Below, one piece after another: positions 18,154 to 26,739 of a stretch of 54,393 nt of DNA; the stretch's first letter is position 1; the number at the start of each line of letters is the position of its first letter. The translations under genes were made by a program, and so were the position numbers. A model generated the notes under the pieces. That model saw nothing but the letters and a program-made list of their open reading frames with translations, searched no databases and was not told the DNA's origin. Source of the DNA: an uncultured Prevotellaceae bacterium (GTDB lineage Bacteria > Bacteroidota > Bacteroidia > Bacteroidales > Bacteroidaceae); the NCBI GenBank assembly GCA_902785945.1, contig CADAAR010000036.1, positions 1 through 54,393 of the forward strand, in the 5' to 3' direction.

Positions 18154-20268
18154 TTATTCGTTGTTTCTAATAACTTTTACACAGAGCATCGTCAGGTCGT
18201 CGTTAGGATCGGCACCATCACGATGTTTCTCCACCTCTGAGGCCAGTAGTTCGATGGTCTGCTTGGAACTCTCGAAAGGTGTCGTCTCAAGAATCTCTAA
18301 CAGACGTTCGTCAGTGAACTGCTCCTGCTGACGGTTCTCAGCCTCGTTAAGACCATCGGAATAGACAAACATAGGACGATTACTGATGTCTTCGATTTCT
18401 TCACCTTCGTACTCGAACTCAGGCATCAGACCAATCGGCAGGTTTGGAATCATCTCGATAAACTCCGTCTTACCCTCGCTGATGAGCACTGGCGGGTTGT
18501 GGCCTGCATTGCAGAAATGGAGATGTCCCGTCGTAAGGTCAACCAATCCTATAAACATCGTAACAAACATGCCTTGCTCATTGTCATCGCCAGACAGGGC
18601 ATCATTAATCTGAGTAGCAATCTCTGCAGGCTGCTTCTTTTGAGCTGCCAAAGTACGGAAGAGACGTGTAGCTTGGGCCATGAATAACGAGGCAGGCACA
18701 CCCTTACCAGAGACATCGCCCAGACAGAAGTAGAGCAAGTCGCCCAAAAGCAGATAACCATACAAGTCACCTCCCACCTCCTTGGCAGGGGACATCGAAG
18801 CGTAGAGGTCGAGGTCGTCACGCTCCGGGAACAGGCTGGGCACCATCGACATCTGGATATTTCGGGCAATACGCAGGTCGCTTTCGATACGCTCCTTGGC
18901 AGCTGTGGTTTCTTCCAGCTGATCGTATGCCGTCAGCAACTGTTGGTGGGTTTCCTCCAGTTTACCATGTGCCAGTTCCAGACTCTCATGGGCTTTCTTC
19001 AGGCGACGAGCTGAACGGATACGGAAAAAAAGGAAGATGGCAAGCGAGAGCACGATAATTGTTGCAATGGCAATAATACTACGCATCTGCTCTTCCTGAC
19101 GCTTCATGCGCTCCTCGTCGAGGGCGTATTTGGTATTCATCTCTGCCAGTTGACGTTTGGTATCGCTGATGTTAATGGAGTCATTGATCTGATACATCTC
19201 ATTATAAAGCCTAGCTGCCTCAGCATGACGTCCTAAGTGGGTCAATATCTCTGCACGCTGCTGCTTCACACGAATCAGTTCTGCCATATCACCCACACCG
19301 TCATGAAGCGCCACTAATTGATCGCTCTGTAAGAGGGCTTCTGGGTAGAACTCAAGCATAGACAGATAACGAATACGATAATATAGCCATGCACGGTAAC
19401 TTGGAGAATCTTCAAAAGCTATCATTTTACGCGATTCGTTAAGCATGTCTTCTGCTTGTTTCATTTTTCCTAGACCAAGAGCTGCTTGAGCACATCCTAA
19501 ATAGTAATAAGCCCAATTAGGAAGCATACCAGAATGATTTTTGCTAATATGCTTTTCTTCAATGAATTTTTCCAGAAAATTATGCCAACTGACGGTTAAC
19601 TTCTCCAAAACATCATAACGTCCTTGTTTCTCCAAAACATCACATTCTGACGAGAACAATTCTGCTAATACCAATGGGATCGGTGTCTGTTGCATCAATA
19701 GATCAATTCCACGTTGATATATCTCGCTTGCTTCATCCAAATTGTTCATATTGTAGTAGGCATTACCCATCACATAACATGCAAGTCCACTACCAAAATC
19801 ATTCTTGTGTTTCTTGGCCTGATTGTACATCTTTTCGGCTTCTTTAAGACCCGCGGTCAAAGAACCATCGTAAACATAAGTATTAACAAAGCAGCTCCAC
19901 GCCTCATAGAACTTTTCAGAAGATCCATTTTCATGGATGAATGCCAAATCGTCTGGAGCATAATGATAAATTGAGTCATTCTGATCGTTATTATAAAACA
20001 ACTCTATACGCAAATATCTGGCATCACTTTCCTTCGACTTATTACCTTGAAACTGAGCTTCTTTCAGATAATCATTCAGACAACGCCACATGAAATTATA
20101 GTCATCACCTTCCAAGCTCAACTCATATTGCACTCCTAACAACTCCAGCTTTTCTTTCCCTTGGGCATGCTCCAATTTCTTCTTGATGTCGTCGGCTTCC
20201 GTCGCATTGACGCATACCATCGACATCACCATCAGGAGCAGACTTGTAAACAAGCGGTTCAGATTCAT
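18154..20268 (-). CDS. Periplasmic-TPR sensor with cytoplasmic SpoIIE/PP2C phosphatase
   Basis: This 704-aa protein has a signal sequence (about 1-23, ending VNATEA), TPR-like helical repeats predicted to be periplasmic (about 60-380), one membrane helix (about 395-415), a coiled-coil linker (about 420-470) and a SpoIIE-type PP2C domain (about 475-700). Metal-binding motifs are all present: EVGGDLYG, GDVSGKGVPASL, YSDGLNEAE and DDLTMLCV. It should dephosphorylate the STAS protein in answer to an envelope signal, as RsbU or RsbP does in Bacilli. The TPR-coding half is visibly more AT-rich than the phosphatase half, which fits a faster-evolving sensor. It is the first gene of the four-gene unit. 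Confidence 0.88.
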   Translation of the reverse strand: MNLNRLFTSLLLMVMSMVCVNATEADDIKKKLEHAQGKEKLELLGVQYELSLEGDDYNFMWRCLNDYLKEAQFQGNKSKESDARYLRIELFYNNDQNDSIYHYAPDDLAFIHENGSSEKFYEAWSCFVNTYVYDGSLTAGLKEAEKMYNQAKKHKNDFGSGLACYVMGNAYYNMNNLDEASEIYQRGIDLLMQQTPIPLVLAELFSSECDVLEKQGRYDVLEKLTVSWHNFLEKFIEEKHISKNHSGMLPNWAYYYLGCAQAALGLGKMKQAEDMLNESRKMIAFEDSPSYRAWLYYRIRYLSMLEFYPEALLQSDQLVALHDGVGDMAELIRVKQQRAEILTHLGRHAEAARLYNEMYQINDSINISDTKRQLAEMNTKYALDEERMKRQEEQMRSIIAIATIIVLSLAIFLFFRIRSARRLKKAHESLELAHGKLEETHQQLLTAYDQLEETTAAKERIESDLRIARNIQMSMVPSLFPERDDLDLYASMSPAKEVGGDLYGYLLLGDLLYFCLGDVSGKGVPASLFMAQATRLFRTLAAQKKQPAEIATQINDALSGDDNEQGMFVTMFIGLVDLTTGHLHFCNAGHNPPVLISEGKTEFIEMIPNLPIGLMPEFEYEGEEIEDISNRPMFVYSDGLNEAENRQQEQFTDERLLEILETTPFESSKQTIELLASEVEKHRDGADPNDDLTMLCVKVIRNNE

Positions 20269-20296
20269 ACGCCCAAGTGATTAATCAGTGATTGTG

Positions 20297-20327
20297 CAAA
20301 AATACAAATAGTTTTCGAATTATCCAA
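20297..20327 (-). promoter_or_regulatory. Promoter of the partner-switching operon
   Basis: On the minus strand there is TTG (20327-20325), 20 nt, then TATTTTTG (20304-20297), matching the Bacteroidales consensus in sequence and spacing. It lies about 30 nt before the ATG at 20268. Confidence 0.7.
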
Positions 20328-20413
20328 CTTTTTAGGCAAAAACTTCCCAAAAGTCGATTAATTTGATAGAAATCGAAAGAAAGATGTAATAAAACGGGGT
20401 TAAAGCAACAAAA

Positions 20414-20439
20414 AATGGGACTCTCGAAAGAGCCCCATT
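20414..20439 (-). terminator. Intrinsic terminator after fba
   Basis: A stem (20414-20424 with 20429-20439, one mismatch) has a CGAA tetraloop in genome orientation. It is followed in the minus direction by U-rich sequence. It lies 24 nt past the fba stop. Confidence 0.75.
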
Positions 20440-20463
20440 CATAAATATAGTGTACTAAAAAGA

Positions 20464-21465
20464 TTAGCACTGTGCGAGTTTGCCGTCAGAACCGAGCACA
20501 TTCACAATCTTGTGGATGTACATCTTCTTCATGTTCTCACGAGCGGGCTTCAGATACTGACGAGGATCGAAGTCTCCAGGATGCTCAGCCAGATGCTTGC
20601 GGATAGCAGCAGTCATAGCCAAACGTGAGTCAGAGTCGATGTTGATCTTGCAGACAGCGCTCTTTGCAGCCTTACGCAGCTGCTCCTCGGGAATACCAAT
20701 AGCAGCCTCGAGCTTGCCACCAAACTGGTTGATAGTGTTCACCTCGTCCATAGGAACTGAAGAAGAACCGTGAAGCACGATGGGGAATCCAGGAAGCTTT
20801 TTCTCGATCTCAGCGAGGATGTCGAATGCCAATGGGGGCGGAACGAGTACGCCGTTCACGAGTGTGCACTGCTCAGGAGTGAACTTGTGAGCACCGTGAG
20901 ATGTACCGATAGAGATAGCCAGAGAGTCGCAACCTGTACGAGTAGCGAAGTCGATAACCTCCTCAGGCTTGGTATAGTGAGACTCAGCAGCGCTGACCTC
21001 ATCCTCAACACCAGCGAGCACACCCAGCTCAGCCTCAACAGTTACGTCGAACTGATGAGCGTAGTCAACCACTTTCTTAGCCAGAGCAACGTTCTCCTCA
21101 TAAGGCAGGTGAGAACCGTCGATCATCACTGAAGAGAAGCCCATGTCGATACAATCCTTACAGAGCTCGAAGCTGTCACCATGGTCGAGGTGAAGCACGA
21201 TCTCAGGATGTTTGCAACCCAGCTCCTTAGCATAAGCCACAGCACCCTCAGCCATATAGCGGAGGATAGAAGCGTTGGCATAGTTACGGGCACCCTTGGA
21301 AACCTGCATGATAACAGGAGACTTTGTCTCAACAGCAGCCATCACGATAGCCTGCATCTGCTCCATTGTGTTGAAGTTGAAAGCGGGAATAGCATAACCG
21401 CCGGCAATTGCTCTCTTAAACATCTCGCGGGTATTCACGAGACCCAAATCCTTGTAATTTACCAT
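20464..21465 (-). CDS. fba: Class II fructose-bisphosphate aldolase
   Basis: This 333-aa zinc-dependent enzyme of glycolysis and gluconeogenesis interconverts fructose 1,6-bisphosphate with glyceraldehyde 3-phosphate and dihydroxyacetone phosphate. Catalytic Asp94 and zinc ligand His95 are in LHLDHGD. Further ligands lie in AELGVLAGVEDE, ISIGTSHGAHKF and LHGSSSVP. Length and motifs are complete. It is a single-gene unit with its own promoter and terminator. Confidence 0.95.
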   Translation of the reverse strand: MVNYKDLGLVNTREMFKRAIAGGYAIPAFNFNTMEQMQAIVMAAVETKSPVIMQVSKGARNYANASILRYMAEGAVAYAKELGCKHPEIVLHLDHGDSFELCKDCIDMGFSSVMIDGSHLPYEENVALAKKVVDYAHQFDVTVEAELGVLAGVEDEVSAAESHYTKPEEVIDFATRTGCDSLAISIGTSHGAHKFTPEQCTLVNGVLVPPPLAFDILAEIEKKLPGFPIVLHGSSSVPMDEVNTINQFGGKLEAAIGIPEEQLRKAAKSAVCKINIDSDSRLAMTAAIRKHLAEHPGDFDPRQYLKPARENMKKMYIHKIVNVLGSDGKLAQC

Positions 21466-21519
21466 AACAATCTAAAATTTAAATATTTACGATTTACTAT
21501 CTTTTTTCTTAATCGTGTG

Positions 21520-21527
21520 CAAAGGTA
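21520..21527 (-). promoter_or_regulatory. Likely -7 box of fba
   Basis: The minus strand reads TACCTTTG about 54 nt before the ATG. The place where a -33 TTG is expected (about 21547) is occupied by the heptad array of locus B, and no TTG is present there. Confidence 0.55.
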
Positions 21528-21539
21528 CGAATTTAAAGC

Positions 21540-21674
21540 GAATAGTAAATAGTGAATAGTGAATAATTTGCTGTCGCCTAGGAGTTTTTTTATTTTATTT
21601 GCAATGACGACAGACAGAATGGCTGATTTTGCCAAACTCACTTTTCACTTTTCACTCTTCACTATTAACTAATC
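21540..21674 (-). repeat. Inverted pair of heptad-repeat arrays (locus B)
   Basis: Read along transcription (minus), the first arm (21674-21640) has five 7-nt units of GAAAAGT/TAATAGT type and starts 8 nt after the response-regulator stop. The second arm (21567-21540) has four units of ACTATTC/ATTATTC type. The spacer is 72 nt. Here both arms are non-coding and lie between the two-component operon and the fba promoter. Confidence 0.65.
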
Positions 21675-21682
21675 ATTCACTA

Positions 21683-22393
21683 TCATGACAGCGTATGTGT
21701 GTCAAGATACTGCTGCACCTCCTCCTTGTAGTTATCAGAGATAGGGATAAAGATATCTCCAAATACTATGCGGAAACGGTCAATAGAGCGAACTTCTGGC
21801 ATATGAACGATATAAGAGCGATGGGTACGTAGGAATTCCGGACGAGGCAGATAGTCTTCCAGTTTCTTCATACTCATCAGCGACATTATCTTTTCGCCGT
21901 TTTTCAAACAGATACGCACATAATCCTTCAGACCTTCCACGTATAAGATATCGTCAAGGTTGACGCGTAACAGTTTGTATTCACTCTTAATGAACATAAT
22001 ACGATCATCGTTATATGCCTCCCGCTTCTGTAAGATATTAAACCAATCTTGTGCTTTCTCCGTGGCACGAAGGAAGTCCTCATAGCTAATAGGCTTCAGC
22101 AAATAGTCCAGGGCATTTACCTTATAGCCTTCAAGAGCATACTGAGGGAAAGCAGTTGTAAAGATAATTTTTGTATCTTTGGGTAAGATCTTAGCAAACT
22201 CCACACCACTCAGCTCAGGCATCTGAATGTCAAGAAACAATAGTGGTACAGGATTGTCACGCAAATCACGCATGGCAGTAATCGCACTATTATAGGTACC
22301 CGTCAGATTCAGATAGGGTGTTTTTGCTACATAACTTTCCAGAAGACCTGCAGCCAATGGCTCGTCATCAATGATGGCACAATTAATTGTCAT
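21683..22393 (-). CDS. LytTR-family response regulator
   Basis: This 236-aa DNA-binding regulator has a receiver domain (about 1-120: acidic pair in IIDDEP, phosphoacceptor Asp in LLFLDIQMP, Lys in LLKPISYEDF) and a LytTR domain (about 135-233, with LRTHRSYIVH). It is the partner of the histidine kinase encoded just upstream. Both lie at the end of an efflux operon, so they probably control that operon or sense the same envelope stress. Confidence 0.92.
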   Translation of the reverse strand: MTINCAIIDDEPLAAGLLESYVAKTPYLNLTGTYNSAITAMRDLRDNPVPLLFLDIQMPELSGVEFAKILPKDTKIIFTTAFPQYALEGYKVNALDYLLKPISYEDFLRATEKAQDWFNILQKREAYNDDRIMFIKSEYKLLRVNLDDILYVEGLKDYVRICLKNGEKIMSLMSMKKLEDYLPRPEFLRTHRSYIVHMPEVRSIDRFRIVFGDIFIPISDNYKEEVQQYLDTHTLS

Positions 22394-22419
22394 ATTTCTA
22401 GTTCTTTATTTTAAAATGT

Positions 22420-23520
22420 TTATAATTGAATTGTAATTTTCGAATAGTAAGTACGACCGTCAGGGCCTGTTCCTTTTTCCCAAACGTATCGCTCAGGGTA
22501 CAACAAATCAAGACGTCGCTGCACTTGTTCCAGTCCAATGCCATGACCACTTCGATCCTGTTCCGGTTTAGGGAAGTATGAATTCTCGATAGAACAAATC
22601 AGCTGTTTCTCATCACCTTCATGTGGAATGATGGCCTTGATAAGAATGCGAATGAAGCTGGGCTCCGTCAGACTGACGCCATGCTTGAAGGCGTTCTCTA
22701 TTAATGAGATAAAGATCAATGGCGCCACCTTGATATCGGCATCAGGAACGATCTTCTTAAATGTCACATCAACTGAATTAGGGAGTCTTATCTTCATCAA
22801 ATTAACATAATTCTCCAAAAATTGTATCTCATCCTGCAGATTGACAGAATCCAACATGTTATCGTACAGCATGTGTCGCAGCATCTTCGACAGTTGCTGG
22901 ATGGCATTCTGTGCACGATAAGTATCCATGGCTGTCAACGCATAGATATTATTCAGTGTATTCAGTAAGAAATGGGGGTTAATCTGCGAACGAAGACTCT
23001 TCAGTTCTGCTTCTGTACGGTCGGCCTCTGCCCTGACTCTTGCAGTCTCTGCATACTTGCGGGCATTATCAGCCCAGAACCACCGTTGTGCCAATGCGAT
23101 GCAGGTGGCAGCAGTAGCAAAAATGCCGAAGTTGATAAGGTCTCTCACATAAAAGAAGAACTCATCGATGGCATCTGGGTTTCTTGGCATTAAGACACCC
23201 GGTTGGAACAGCACACGCGAGTAGTCCATCCAATAGTGCAACAGCAGAGAGAAACTGAACGCCATCACCACATTAATCATCAGATAATAGCGATGCTTAC
23301 CTTGTACAAAATACTTAGGAGTCAGCCACATATAGTTAACATAGAAAACCACCATTAGCAACAGTGGTGACAGACAGTTCAGCAGATATTGAACCATCGT
23401 CATACCCGTACCACGCATATATTGCATAGGCGACAAGAACATATATGCCCAAAAGACAATGTGCAAAAAGACCTTCAGTCTTTTGTCAAGCATCACCTTA
23501 CCCACTTTCTCTTTATTCAT
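22420..23520 (-). CDS. LytS/YehU-type sensor histidine kinase
   Basis: This 366-aa inner-membrane kinase has four membrane segments (about 14-32, 43-62, 80-100, 128-150), a short coiled coil, then the His_kinase domain with the phospho-His motif LRSQINPHFLLNTLNNIYAL, an N box LIFISLIENAFKHG and a G box HGIGLEQVQRRL. There is no separate periplasmic sensor domain. The start ATG overlaps the end of the permease gene by 8 nt, so translation is coupled. Confidence 0.92.
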   Translation of the reverse strand: MNKEKVGKVMLDKRLKVFLHIVFWAYMFLSPMQYMRGTGMTMVQYLLNCLSPLLLMVVFYVNYMWLTPKYFVQGKHRYYLMINVVMAFSFSLLLHYWMDYSRVLFQPGVLMPRNPDAIDEFFFYVRDLINFGIFATAATCIALAQRWFWADNARKYAETARVRAEADRTEAELKSLRSQINPHFLLNTLNNIYALTAMDTYRAQNAIQQLSKMLRHMLYDNMLDSVNLQDEIQFLENYVNLMKIRLPNSVDVTFKKIVPDADIKVAPLIFISLIENAFKHGVSLTEPSFIRILIKAIIPHEGDEKQLICSIENSYFPKPEQDRSGHGIGLEQVQRRLDLLYPERYVWEKGTGPDGRTYYSKITIQL

Positions 23521-24730
23521 GTCGAATAGCCTCTATAGGATCCATATTTGCAGCTTTCTGAGCAGGGATATAGCCAAAAAGCACACCGATAAACACACAG
23601 ACAAGGAAGGATACATAGATACTCCAGGCTGGCACACTGCTGGGCATGCCAAAGGACGAGACGAACGTACTCGCCCCCACTCCGACAAGGACGCCTATCA
23701 GTCCTCCCGTCACTGATATCAATACCGACTCGATAAGGAACTGCAGGGAAATGACTGGTCCGGTAGCACCGACAGCCATACGAAGTCCAATCTCCTTAGT
23801 ACGCTCCGTCACAGAAACAAGCATAATGTTCATAATACCGATACCTGCAACTAACAAAGAGAAGGCAGCAGCTACAACAAGAATAATGGTCACCGTGTCC
23901 ATCGTCGACGACATCGTCTCCATCATCTCTGCCTGTGAACGAATGGTGAAGTCATCAGCAGCCTCATCCTTCAGTTTATGATTGTCACGCAACATCTGTG
24001 TCAGTTCCTCGATGGCGGCATCAGACAATTCTTCCGTAAGGGCAGAACAGACAATACTCGAGAAGTAGGTCTGGGCAGCAATACGCTTCATCACCGTGGT
24101 ATAAGGAGCAATGATCACATTATCCTGGTCCATACCCCAAGAGTTATAGCCCTTGGACTTCAATACTCCTATCACACGCATGGGGATGCTTTTGAAACGG
24201 ATGGTCTTGCCAATGGGATCGGTATGTTCACCGAAAAGTTCCTTCACGATAGTTGCTCCTATAACACACACTTTGGCGGCCTTCTTGATGTCCTCCTCCG
24301 TAAAGCACTCGCCCTCCTCGATGGTCCACAGACGGATGTCCAAATAGTCTATCGACTCACCATACATGGAAGCATTGGTATTGTTGTTACCATAGATAGC
24401 CTGACCAGAAGCGGTGACCTCCGGAGACACTTTCGAAACGAATTTCTTCTCACGGACAATGCGTTCGTAATCAGCTATCTTCAAAGTCTGCATAGCAGAG
24501 GGATCCTGACGCACACCACCTCGCATATCAGCACCGGGACGGATGGTCAGCAGGTTGGTACCCATCGTGGATAATTCCGTACGAATGCTTTCCTTCGAGC
24601 CTTGTCCGATGGCCATCATAATGATGACAGCTGCCACACCGATGATGATACCCAACATCGAGAGGAACGACCGCATCTTATTATTGGCAACAGCCTTCAG
24701 ACTAACCTTAAATAGATTCAGTATGTTCAT
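23513..24730 (-). CDS. macB: MacB-type ABC transporter permease
   Basis: This 405-aa inner-membrane protein has one N-terminal membrane helix (about 20-43), a large periplasmic MacB_PCD domain (about 45-275) and three C-terminal helices in the FtsX-like part (about 280-395, with GIMNIMLVSVTERTKEIGLRMA). It couples ATP use in the cytoplasm to movement of the periplasmic adaptor. The ATPase is a separate polypeptide here (24736-25494), unlike the fused MacB of E. coli. Substrates of such pumps include peptides, macrolides and siderophores; the substrate here is unknown. Confidence 0.9.
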   Translation of the reverse strand: MNILNLFKVSLKAVANNKMRSFLSMLGIIIGVAAVIIMMAIGQGSKESIRTELSTMGTNLLTIRPGADMRGGVRQDPSAMQTLKIADYERIVREKKFVSKVSPEVTASGQAIYGNNNTNASMYGESIDYLDIRLWTIEEGECFTEEDIKKAAKVCVIGATIVKELFGEHTDPIGKTIRFKSIPMRVIGVLKSKGYNSWGMDQDNVIIAPYTTVMKRIAAQTYFSSIVCSALTEELSDAAIEELTQMLRDNHKLKDEAADDFTIRSQAEMMETMSSTMDTVTIILVVAAAFSLLVAGIGIMNIMLVSVTERTKEIGLRMAVGATGPVISLQFLIESVLISVTGGLIGVLVGVGASTFVSSFGMPSSVPAWSIYVSFLVCVFIGVLFGYIPAQKAANMDPIEAIRHE

Positions 24731-24735
24731 ATTGC

Positions 24736-25494
24736 TTAATCGTCATTTTGTACAGGTAACTTGGCTAACGCCTCAGCTGCCGACTTGATATTCGTATTGA
24801 CAGTATCTTCGCGAATCTTACCATCACGCAAATTAATATTCCGACTGGCATATTCGGCAATCTCTGGGTTATGAGTCACGAAAATAATGGTATTACCTTG
24901 TTTATAAAGTTCCTGGAAAAGCACGAGCATCTCAAACGAGGTGCGGGTGTCAAGGTTACCGGTTGCCTCATCGGCGAGGAGCACTGCCGGGTCGTTCACC
25001 AAAGCACGGGCAATGGCAACACGTTGCATCTGACCACCCGACATCTGATTAGACTTGTGATACATACGATCACCCAGTCCTACAGCCTGTAGAGCCTTGA
25101 TAGCTTTCTCACGGCGCTCAGCGGCAGTAATCTCGGAGTTATACATCAACGGCAGCTCTACATTCTCCAAAGCTGTCGTCTTCGGCAACAGGTTATAACT
25201 TTGGAACACGAAGCCAATCTTACGGTTGCGCAGTTTGGCACGCTTGGTCTTCGACATTGTACGCACGCTAATACCATCGAGAAAATACTCGCCAGAAGTA
25301 GGGGTATCTAGACAACCCAACTGGTTCAGCAGCGTCGACTTGCCGGAGCCAGAAGTTCCCTGAATGGTGACGAACTCGCCCTCATAAATCTTGAACGAGA
25401 CACCACGCAGCGCCTTCACCGTCTCCTCGCCTACCTGGAAGTAGCGCTTTACATTCTGTAGCTCGATGACTACTTTTCTATTGTCCTCAGCCAT
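24736..25494 (-). CDS. MacB/LolD-type ABC transporter ATPase
   Basis: This 252-aa ATP-binding subunit has Walker A GTSGSGKSTLLNQLG, a Q-loop in GFVFQSYNLLPK, the signature motif MSGGQMQRVAIARAL, Walker B AVLLADEATGNLD and the switch His in FVTHNPEIA. It sits 5 nt before the permease gene and 3 nt after the adaptor gene, so the three are one unit. Confidence 0.93.
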   Translation of the reverse strand: MAEDNRKVVIELQNVKRYFQVGEETVKALRGVSFKIYEGEFVTIQGTSGSGKSTLLNQLGCLDTPTSGEYFLDGISVRTMSKTKRAKLRNRKIGFVFQSYNLLPKTTALENVELPLMYNSEITAAERREKAIKALQAVGLGDRMYHKSNQMSGGQMQRVAIARALVNDPAVLLADEATGNLDTRTSFEMLVLFQELYKQGNTIIFVTHNPEIAEYASRNINLRDGKIREDTVNTNIKSAAEALAKLPVQNDD

Positions 25495-25497
25495 AGC

Positions 25498-26733
25498 TTA
25501 TTGTCTTCTTGGGGCCTGACCGCCAGCAGCGTTCTGTCCGCCCTGTCCGGCTCTGTTGTTGTTTCTGTTTCCAGGACGTGGCATGAACGGGTTGGTGGTC
25601 TGTTGTCCTTGTGGCATACCCATCTCACCGCCAGTAATATTAAAATCGGTGAGCACCTCTGTACCGGCAGCAACACCACTGACAATCTCAGTCAGCACAC
25701 CATTCGTGGTACCAGTTTTCACTTTGTGGGCCTTAAACACATTGCCCTCCTTCGTCCAGACTTTAGACATACCCTCGCAATCTTCCACCGTCTCGCCTTC
25801 TTTCAACAGGGCTTCGTTGGGTTGGAAGCGCAGGGCCTTTGCAGGTACGGCCAATACATTATTCTTTTCCAAGGTGAAAATCGTAACGTTAGCCGTCAAA
25901 CCAGGCTTCAATTTCAGATCATTGTTGGGCGCAGAGATCACCACCTCATAGGTAACGACATTACTCTCGGTGGTGGCTTGCTGACGCACCTGCGTCACAG
26001 AGCCCTCGAACTGATCGTCGGGGAAAGCATCTACAGTAAAGCTGACGCGCTGACCTTCCTTCACACCACCAATGTCTGCCTCATCAATGTCAGCAATTAC
26101 ACGCATGTTTGTCAAATCCTGAGCAATAGTGAAGAGTTCAGGCGTATTGAATGAAGCTGCTACAGTCTGACCTTCCTCTACAGCTTTCGACAACACAACA
26201 CCATCAATAGGAGACGTGATAGTGGCATAGCCAAGGTTTGTCTGAGCACGTCGAACACTCTCACGCGAAGAAGCCACCTGCTCCTTGGCTTGCTGGTACT
26301 GCAAACGAACACTCTCAAACTCATCGGCACTCACAAGTCCTTTGTCATAAAGCGTCTTATAACGATTATAATTAGACAACTGATAATCCAGCGAACTCTG
26401 GGCACTAGCTAAGTTGGCCTTCTGCGCATTCAGTTCACTGATCAGGTTGGTACGATCGAGTTCGGCTATGACCTGTCCCTTTCTGACCACACTATTATAG
26501 TCTACGTAGAGCTTGGCTACAATACCTGACACCTGCGTACCAACTGTAACAGAAGTAACCGGCTCAATGGTACCTGTCGCCGTAATGGATGTCTGAATCG
26601 ATGTATTCTCTACCTTGGCCGTATCAAACGACACCTTCTCTTCTTTCTTTCCGCCCGAAAGCAGGAAATACAAGATTGCGATAACAGCAATCACGCCGAT
26701 GGCAATCCAAGTTTTCTTTCCAATCTTTTTCAT
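25498..26733 (-). CDS. macA: MacA-like periplasmic adaptor
   Basis: This 411-aa membrane-fusion protein has an N-terminal membrane anchor (about 7-27), a split lipoyl domain (about 50-75 and 165-200, with PIDGVVLSK), an alpha-helical hairpin (about 95-165) that meets the TolC channel, beta-barrel and membrane-proximal domains, and a low-complexity Gly/Asn/Gln/Pro tail (about 373-411) with no known role. It joins the MacB-type transporter to the outer-membrane channel encoded just upstream. Confidence 0.9.
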   Translation of the reverse strand: MKKIGKKTWIAIGVIAVIAILYFLLSGGKKEEKVSFDTAKVENTSIQTSITATGTIEPVTSVTVGTQVSGIVAKLYVDYNSVVRKGQVIAELDRTNLISELNAQKANLASAQSSLDYQLSNYNRYKTLYDKGLVSADEFESVRLQYQQAKEQVASSRESVRRAQTNLGYATITSPIDGVVLSKAVEEGQTVAASFNTPELFTIAQDLTNMRVIADIDEADIGGVKEGQRVSFTVDAFPDDQFEGSVTQVRQQATTESNVVTYEVVISAPNNDLKLKPGLTANVTIFTLEKNNVLAVPAKALRFQPNEALLKEGETVEDCEGMSKVWTKEGNVFKAHKVKTGTTNGVLTEIVSGVAAGTEVLTDFNITGGEMGMPQGQQTTNPFMPRPGNRNNNRAGQGGQNAAGGQAPRRQ

Positions 26734-26739
26734 ATCTGT

